The position numbers and the translations under genes are program-made. Shown here piece by piece: positions 57,813 to 64,000 of a stretch of 64,000 bases of DNA (position 1 is the stretch's first letter; each line of letters opens with the position of its first letter). The stretch covers positions 67,496,501-67,560,500 of the forward strand of contig NC_134109.1 of assembly GCF_040939455.1 (NCBI RefSeq). Direction: 5' to 3'. Below the pieces are notes generated by a model. The model worked only from the letters and a program-made list of their open reading frames with translations. It ran no database searches and was not told the DNA's origin. The DNA is from Microcebus murinus. Lineage: Eukaryota > Chordata > Mammalia > Primates > Cheirogaleidae.

Positions 57813-58669
57813 AAGATGAAACACTGAGTGGCAATCAGGCAGGAGACCTGAGGATAATCTGGGAACTACATTAGCCCCTTTTCCTTGTGCTTTCTCTAGC
57901 ATTTGTCTTTGTAAAACTATTAGGTATATTTGCTGCTATAAAATCTTGTGTTCTTTATCCCAGAGGTTGAAAAGATTAAAGGGAGAGGATGCAGTAGGAA
58001 GGTTGGATGGAGTGAGGCAGATTTGAGAGTCTAAAGAGAAGATTTTAGGCCTAATGGGCTTTGGAAAGTATTTCCAAAACTGAACTAGACATTGGCCTGG
58101 TTGTCATGGAAACCAGCTGTGCTGAGAGGTAGAGATGAGAGCTCCAGTGAGAAAGGTTCTCCCTGAAGTTCTTTGGGATCATATAAACTCCCAACCCACC
58201 TTTGGGCTTGAAGTCAGCCTGTTCTGCTGCATAGTAAATGTACAATATGGTGCTGAAAATATTTCCAGGGTTAAAAGTATTCTGTAGCTTCCTTTGTTGT
58301 GCTAGTTTTAAAAAAAAATCCATATATTGTGTTCTGGGCTCCTCCTATCTCTTATCTACTACAGAACAGGAGCAAAGGAGAGAAAGACAGGAGCATCAGC
58401 AAAGAATGCATTTGGCAACATGCTATCGATTTCCACTTCCCGCTTCATCAAATTACAGCAAAAAAAAAAAAAAATGCTTTTCACAAATGGTGCTCATGGG
58501 GTGTCAATTGTCAAAATCTGTTTGCTGAAAAACTCCTTTCACAAAAGACCTTATTTTGCCAAGGAAATAATTTTTGGTGTGTGAGTACTGCTTACTGCTT
58601 TCTCCCTTTAAGTCCTGAGAATTCAGGTGATGGGATTTTTATTGTTATGTTGTCTTAATTTAAAATAAT
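57813..58669. other. Unassigned sequence
   Basis: Overlapping frames (58238-58658, three frames of 85-119 codons) share the same stretch and have no domain. Poly(A) runs at ~58310 and 58460. Confidence 0.45.
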
Positions 58670-58800
58670 TCCTGTGTATATGTGTATATATTAATTCATT
58701 TCTGTGTATATGTATATGTGTGCACATGAACATGTACATACACATGCACATGAATGTATGTACTTGTATACATGTGTATGTATATCCTTACATATGAACT
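58670..58800. repeat. Degenerate (TATG/CATA)n microsatellite
   Basis: Interrupted 'gtgtatatgtgtatata', 'gtgcacatgaacatgtacat' and 'acatgtgtatgtatat' units over ~130 bp, with many overlapping palindromes. Confidence 0.85.
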
Positions 58801-59579
58801 CTTTTTTCAATTAACTCCTGCATTTTCATTTTAATAATTATTGTTTTACAATGGTATGAATTATTTGGAAAATTTTTACATAATGCATGATGCATGATAA
58901 AGGTGCTTAATGTTTTGTTTTTTATTCATAAGGGAGTAGTTAATATGCACTATTACTGAGTCACGACCACATATAACCTAGTCCTTAGGATCTTCTACTA
59001 ATATACTCAAAACACAGTGACTACTTTTATTTAAGTTTACAGACCTCAGTATTGTGTATTTGAGAGAATTGCATATGAAGCAAGCACTGCAGAAAGTAGG
59101 AGGGATGAATGCAGCTACAGGTGCCAAGCTATTCTGGCCAGTAGGGGGCCAGAAAGGTTCTGATGGTCAGATGGAATCCTAGACTTTACTTTGTAACATA
59201 CCCCTTCCCTGTGCTAGCTCAATATGCCTGTGTCCCTCTACCTGCAGGCTCAGGCCTACCCACACTTTAGTTAAGTTGAGGCTTTGAACAGGGAGGGCAG
59301 CAGAAGCCCAAAGCTTCTGTGGCAGTCTTTAATCAATTTCTATTACTGTTACTGGACCCACACATGCTTTTTACTCTCTGCCTTGCTTGGATAGTGACAA
59401 CTTTTGGCCATACTGTTTTGCCTAGGTTCCTCAACCTTCTGTCACTCAAATTTCCCAAAGCTAGTTTTTCATCTCTGTTGTCTAATTTTCTCACCTCTGG
59501 ATTCCTGGTAACCATTCCACTCTACCTCTTTAGCCAATGAAGAATCTGAACTCAATCTCTAGTCTGCCCAAGTCTTCCA
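58801..59579. other. Unassigned sequence
   Basis: No repeat family or gene recognised. Confidence 0.45.
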
Positions 59580-60185
59580 TCTTTCTTTGCTGGTACTAGC
59601 TAATTACCTTTTAGAATTCCTTCAGTGTGCTTGCCTATACTGCAGAGGCAGACAAGCTAAAACATACATTTGCAAGTCTTCTGTGCAACCAAAATGCTAG
59701 CTGTAAATGAGAGTTCACCTATTAAATGTACTTGGATGAAATTTTAAAAGACAGAATAGAGTCTTTGGGGGCTATTCTTGCTGGCAAGCAAGACCAAGGA
59801 CATGTCCAGTTTTTGTTTTTTTTTTACAACACTGTTCTAGTGTCCATTCTCCAGGTACTGGGTGTGAAGAGGCAATTGTAAGGAAAGCAATAGCCAGAAC
59901 CCATCATCAGCGTTTTGAGGGGCCATTCATCAGTGGCAGTGGTGGTAATAGTGAAAGCTGCCCCATCCCTGCATTGCCAGCTCACCAATGCATTCTGGAA
60001 TCAGTTGTAATAGTAAAGGTGTCAGAGGCAATATAAGTATTCTGGAGGTCATCCCTGGAAACCAAGTTTAGAACCCCTTCCCCCAGGCTTCCAAGTGGTT
60101 TGGGGAGCACCTAATTTCATGTGCTAAAGAACTTGTGGCTTAAAATACATAGAGCAGTTTTTGCTTTCCAAAATGAGCTCTGACT
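59580..60185. mobile_element. Possible ancient LTR-like repeat
   Basis: The 3' part ('catgtgctaaagaacttgtg', 'cttaaaatacatagagcagt', 'ttttgctttcc..gactgatacatca') reads like the end of an old mammalian LTR ('...tttctatttcctgatt..ctgatacatcag'). Earlier parts ('gcagaggcagacaagctaaa') are less sure. Confidence 0.35.
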
Positions 60186-60814
60186 GATACATCAACTGGA
60201 GGGTTAGGCTCTGTGAAAAAAGAGGGCATAGAGATGATACAGCCAAAGAATTCAGTGGATTAGAAGTTGGCCTACACACAACTGACAAATCAGGAAGAAC
60301 TAAAAGTTCCACTGATCTACGTATGCAAGGCTCAAAGTTCAAGCTATCAGAGTCACAAACACAGAGGATGAGCTTCAAGCTTACAGAAGAAGCTCTTTTC
60401 AATTTGCCTTGTTTTATAGATGAGTTCAAGCTACTGAGATCCCATAAGTATTAATAATAGTTCAAATGAAGAAGTTATTCCTAGGCCTACTCTGAATCCC
60501 TAGGGCCAGGTAAATCTGCCTGGGTTTATTTATTCTGCCTGTTAAAACATGCCCTTAAAATGCATTTCCGAGATGAAGTTACATTAAAAGGCTACCATGC
60601 CACAAAAGGGAGGACGAATTGGGAAACAAAAGAATCATAATGCCTTTCTCACCAGCATTGGAGTGGGGTTTAGCGAAGTGGTAGCTGTCATTAGCTGGAG
60701 CTATGACTCTCAAATTAAAACTGCTGGCTGACCTGCTTGGCATCCATCTGAGCTCTTCAAAGCCCCTGCTCCCTGCTAGGAGTTCCTCTGGGTCCCGGAA
60801 AGTGAAGAGGAATA
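60186..60814. other. Unassigned sequence
   Basis: A 101-codon minus-strand frame (60124-60429) without domain. Nothing else seen. Confidence 0.45.
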
Positions 60815-61045
60815 TTGATGAGCGCTATTAACATGTCAGGTGCTTTGCGTACATTATTTCATTTACTCTATTAATATAACCAATTAGGTAAATACTATTA
60901 CTATTACCCTTTTAAAGACCACGGCTTAGATTAAGGAATGTGCCTAAGATTACAAATATACTAAGAAGCACAGCTGGACATTGAATGCAGGCCACTGCTG
61001 GCCAAAGTCTCTGCCTTAACCTCTATGGAATCCACCTCCCTGTAG
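60815..61045 (-). mobile_element. MIR SINE, antisense
   Basis: 'caggtgctttgcgtacatta', 'taggtaaatactattactat', 'cttaaccatctatgg'-like end and 'attgaatgcaggccactgct' follow reverse MIR. Confidence 0.7.
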
Positions 61046-61978
61046 GTTCTCCTTTCCTGACTGATAGAAAAACTTTCAATGGATCATGAATATATTTTTT
61101 TTCCAATTTCTCATTTCCATGGTAATAATCCCTGAGCTTGGCACAAAAATAAGTTTCCAAGTGAAGTCTGGTCTGTGATACCCTGGGCTTTTACCGGAGT
61201 AGGACAGTGGCATGAGGATCTCTGAAGATCCTCACAGCGCCTGCTCTAGAGAGGGGAAGTGCCTCTCCTCTCTTCCTCAGCACTCTGAGTGCCAGAGTTG
61301 GCCAGGGCTGCTCAGTTGTTCCCTGTGGTCATCCTCTTCTGTCTGGCATGCCACGGAGGTCCCCTTCTATCAGTCACCAATGCCCATCTCCTAGTTCTAC
61401 ATTAGTGCTGGAGAGGGGAGCTCTATCTGCCAGGGAAGGAGCTGCCCAGATAGAATTTTAAGAAGAGAATAGAACACAAAATAACTCTTAGTTGTGTATA
61501 GAAGAGCACATTTGAAGGAAATAAGGAAAATTACAGAATGAGAAAAGTTTTAGACATAATGAAATGGCCCCATTGTTGCTATTTAAGTATATTTCTTATA
61601 TGCGTGTTAGGCTTCTTTTGTTTTATTCTGTTATTTCTCTGCTGAGGCTACCCGTTTCTCTCCCACATCACATGGCCCCTTCCCTTAGAGACCAAGTCAG
61701 TTCTAGTTTCCATTATCTTGAAACAGACAGCTTCTCAGTCAAGAAAACAAAACTGGGAAGGAGAGCCTTAGGCAGGAGGGAGGAGAAAGTCCTGTCGTGC
61801 TCTGGCCCCACTCCCTAGAGTCCAGGCCCAGGCTCCTAATGCTCTGTGTACTCAGAGGTTGGCCCCCTCACAGAGGCACACCAGGAATTAAAGTGAGTTG
61901 ACTTTTTCTTGGAACTCAGTTTCCTGGATCCACGTTTTTTTGTGTGTGTATTTGTTTCTCTTTTACCACATCCCAATA
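61046..61978. other. Unassigned sequence
   Basis: Two short frames (60 and 84 codons) of moderate GC without recognised domains. Confidence 0.45.
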
Positions 61979-62320
61979 TATAGTCGGCCCTTGAATAATC
62001 CAAGGGTTAGAGGCACCGACCAACAACATAATTAACACATTATTTGTATGTTATTATATACTGTATTTTTATAATAAAGTAAGCTAGAGAATAGAAAATA
62101 CTATTAATAAAAACATAAGGAAGAGAAAATATATTTACTATTCATTAAATGGAAGTGGACCATCATAAAGGTCTTCGTCCTCCTTCTCTTCATGTTGAGT
62201 AGGCTGAGGAGGAAGAAGAGGGGTTAGTCTTGCTGTTTCAGGGGTAGCATAGGCCAAAGAAAATCCACAAATAAGTGGTCTTGTGCAGTTCAAACCCATG
62301 TTGGTTAAGGGTCAACTGTA
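61979..62320 (+). mobile_element. Tc1/mariner pogo-type (Tigger/MER8-like) element with TA TSD
   Basis: The ends 'tagtcggcccttgaataatc' and 'ggttaagggtcaactg' are imperfect inverted repeats, flanked by TA dinucleotides (61979-61980 and 62319-62320). The inside has 'ttttataataaagtaagcta', 'ggaagagaaaatatatttac' and 'ccatcataaaggtcttcgtc', typical of this non-autonomous pogo family. No transposase frame. Confidence 0.8.
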
Positions 62321-62324
62321 TTTT

Positions 62325-62515
62325 GTAATAAAAATAATAGCTAACATTTACTGAGCACTTACTATGTACAAGGAACTATGCTAAGTTTTCTGGGAATTAT
62401 TTAATGTAGTACTCTTATTAGTCCTAGGAAATGGGTATTATATATATCACTATTCTATAGATAAAGAAAGTAAGAACTCAGAGATAAAGTGAGCTGCTCA
62501 GAGTTAGAGACCCAA
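62325..62515 (-). mobile_element. MIR SINE, antisense
   Basis: 'aatagctaacatttactgag', 'cacttactatgtacaaggaa', 'ctatgctaagttttctggga' and 'ctattctatagataaagaaa' follow reverse MIR. It starts just after the pogo element. Confidence 0.75.
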
Positions 62516-63244
62516 AAATGGGCAACACACTAACTTACATTTTTCTAACAGAAACATTCTTAACGATTTAACATATTGCATTAGAGAAAATAGACCTCCC
62601 CTACTGGCCTTGTCTCAGCTCTGTCATGGTATAATAAGGAATCAGGTATTGACACTTGGCCAGAATGTTACTTGGAAATATATAGAAGACCAACATAGAA
62701 TTAGCAAGAATAATGAACTTGAGATCTCCAAGAATAAGGTGAAATTCAGGAGACCTAGAACTTTTCCCTTGTCTTATATTATTAACCATGGAGAATCTAG
62801 GTTTTATTAACACCAAGATGTTATTTTCCCCATTGTGGCCAATTTTATGGATTGAGGATAGAGAAGAGACCCCTTTGAAAAATCAATATGGTGTTAGCAA
62901 CACAACTGGATTTTGTAATCTTGTTTGGTGATTTTTATTTTCTAGTATGAAATAAGTGATTGCAGCCATATGCAAATTTTCTTCCCAGCTCATATAACAC
63001 ATATGTGTCAGAGAGCTTCAAGGCAATAGGGAATTTGAATGAACTATAAATATTAAAATATCATGTAACATAATATGAATATTCAAAAATATTCTTTCAG
63101 AAAAAAAGCTAGCTACTGATTGGGTTATATTTTTAAGAAGCCACCCAATAAAAAGAAAAAGCCAAGCAAACAAGGGTTGTGCTCAGGTGGACTTTCACAC
63201 TAACCATTTAAGAGTTTTACAAAAAACCCAAAGTGAGTCATTAA
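62516..63244. other. Unassigned AT-rich sequence
   Basis: Antisense pair of frames (66 and 71 codons) only. Confidence 0.5.
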
Positions 63245-63345
63245 CTTATTTAACCATTATACAAATATTAATTGACTGTATTCCCTGAGCTAAGCACTGT
63301 GCTAGACACTGGGGTAGAGCAGTGAAGGTATTGGGCTTAATATTA
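63245..63345 (+). mobile_element. L2 3' fragment
   Basis: 'caaatattaattgactgtat', 'gctaagcactgtgctagaca' and 'ctggggtagagcagtgaagg' are L2 motifs. Confidence 0.65.
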
Positions 63346-64000
63346 CCTTCAGATCCTTGGAGTTTTCTGACTCAAACATGCTATTTCCTCCCGTGAGTTG
63401 GAAAATACCTATGAACAGTGCCCAACAGAATAAAACTAGCAAATCAAAAAGGCCAAGTGTGATTATAAAAACCAGGTCAATTGTTTACCTGGTGAAGCCA
63501 CAACTTTACATGAAAGGCAAGTTTGGAGATTCTTCAAGCATCTACCTCTAACCTTGAAATGAATTTCTGTTTATCCAATTGTGGCTACAAGTAGCAACAG
63601 GGTAAGAAAGTAAGTAACAATAGTTTGGTCCTACAATTTATAATCAGTAACACAGGCAGAATTTCTTCAACATTTGGATAACCCAACTTTGTTAAATAGG
63701 AAAAACTGTATATGTACATAGAAACAATGCAGTCCTTATTAGCAACAATCTTCCATCTAGACTTTGCTCTATTGTTCCTCTAGATCTGTTCAAATTCATT
63801 CTCATAAATATGTTTTTGAATGATTTGCTTTTTGCCATTCTCTCTCCAGGTTTGTGTTTATGGGGCTTTTTATGTTAACTTTGTACTCCTCTGCTAGCTT
63901 CCTTTCAATTAGCTTATTGAAAGAGTTCTTTGAAGATGAAAAGTCCTGTGTTAAGTGTGAAGCATTAACTCTTACCCTGCAAACAAATAATGTGAAGGTC
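63346..64000. other. Unassigned sequence to window end
   Basis: One 64-codon frame. No repeat or gene recognised. Confidence 0.5.

Noticed and set aside
58238..58658. Three overlapping plus-strand frames of 85-119 codons
   Set aside because: Three frames open over the same stretch shows chance rather than coding, and there are no domains.
1..64000. CRISPR arrays, tRNA, rRNA, snRNA, operons
   Set aside because: Looked for spaced direct repeats, tRNA cloverleaf cores outside MIRs, and U6/7SK/Y-like starts; none were convincing. tRNA-like A/B box words occur only inside MIR copies.

Overview
This is mammalian nuclear DNA, AT-rich and almost certainly non-coding throughout: deep intron, intergenic space or gene desert. 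It is built from layered interspersed repeats: Alu, MIR, L2, L1, MaLR-type LTRs, hAT and pogo DNA transposons. The full-length Alu near 5.9-6.2 kb and the truncated copies near 26.6 and 57.5 kb carry an A/T-rich linker between the arms and a 'gctgacgcca(c/t)ggcactcactctagcc'-type right arm. I associate these with lemur/galago Alus, so a strepsirrhine primate is the best guess. No operons, bacterial genes, CRISPR arrays, tRNAs or rRNAs were seen.

Layout. 0-16 kb is repeat-rich: MIR and L2 fossils, an old antisense Alu, a full-length Alu, pieces of an unnamed repeat, an LTR-like block at 13.4-13.85 kb and an ancient L1 at 14.3-15.9 kb. From 15.9 to 21.8 kb the sequence is nearly free of recognisable transposons. 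It holds blocks rich in homeobox-like TAAT/ATTA cores and short palindromes, which look like conserved regulatory DNA, although conservation cannot be tested here. 21.8-26.9 kb is again repeats: L2, a reverse MaLR LTR, MIR and a truncated Alu. Between these lies a small minus-strand open stretch with terminal-exon-like signals. 27-36 kb is mostly unassigned AT-rich sequence with MIRs and an L1 3' end. 36-43 kb holds L2/MIR fossils, a pyrimidine-rich tract and a C14 run.

43.5-46.2 kb contains a ~500 bp direct duplication about 97% identical. 48-56 kb holds a complete hAT miniature element with a perfect 8-bp target duplication, plus MER5A-, MER20- and MER3-like elements, an Alu monomer and an LTR-like block. 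56.6 kb has a fresh 76-bp tandem duplication. 57.5-64 kb holds a truncated Alu, MIRs, a pogo/Tigger element with TA duplications and an L2 end.

No protein-coding gene can be supported with confidence. The longest ORFs (183, 124, 119 and 111 codons) fall in repeats or have no recognisable domain. Two minus-strand blocks (about 8.58-8.67 kb and 25.70-25.97 kb) have exon-like features and are given as low-confidence candidates. I found no convincing undescribed system; the most notable items are the hAT insertion, the two recent duplications and the palindrome-bearing repeat-free block.
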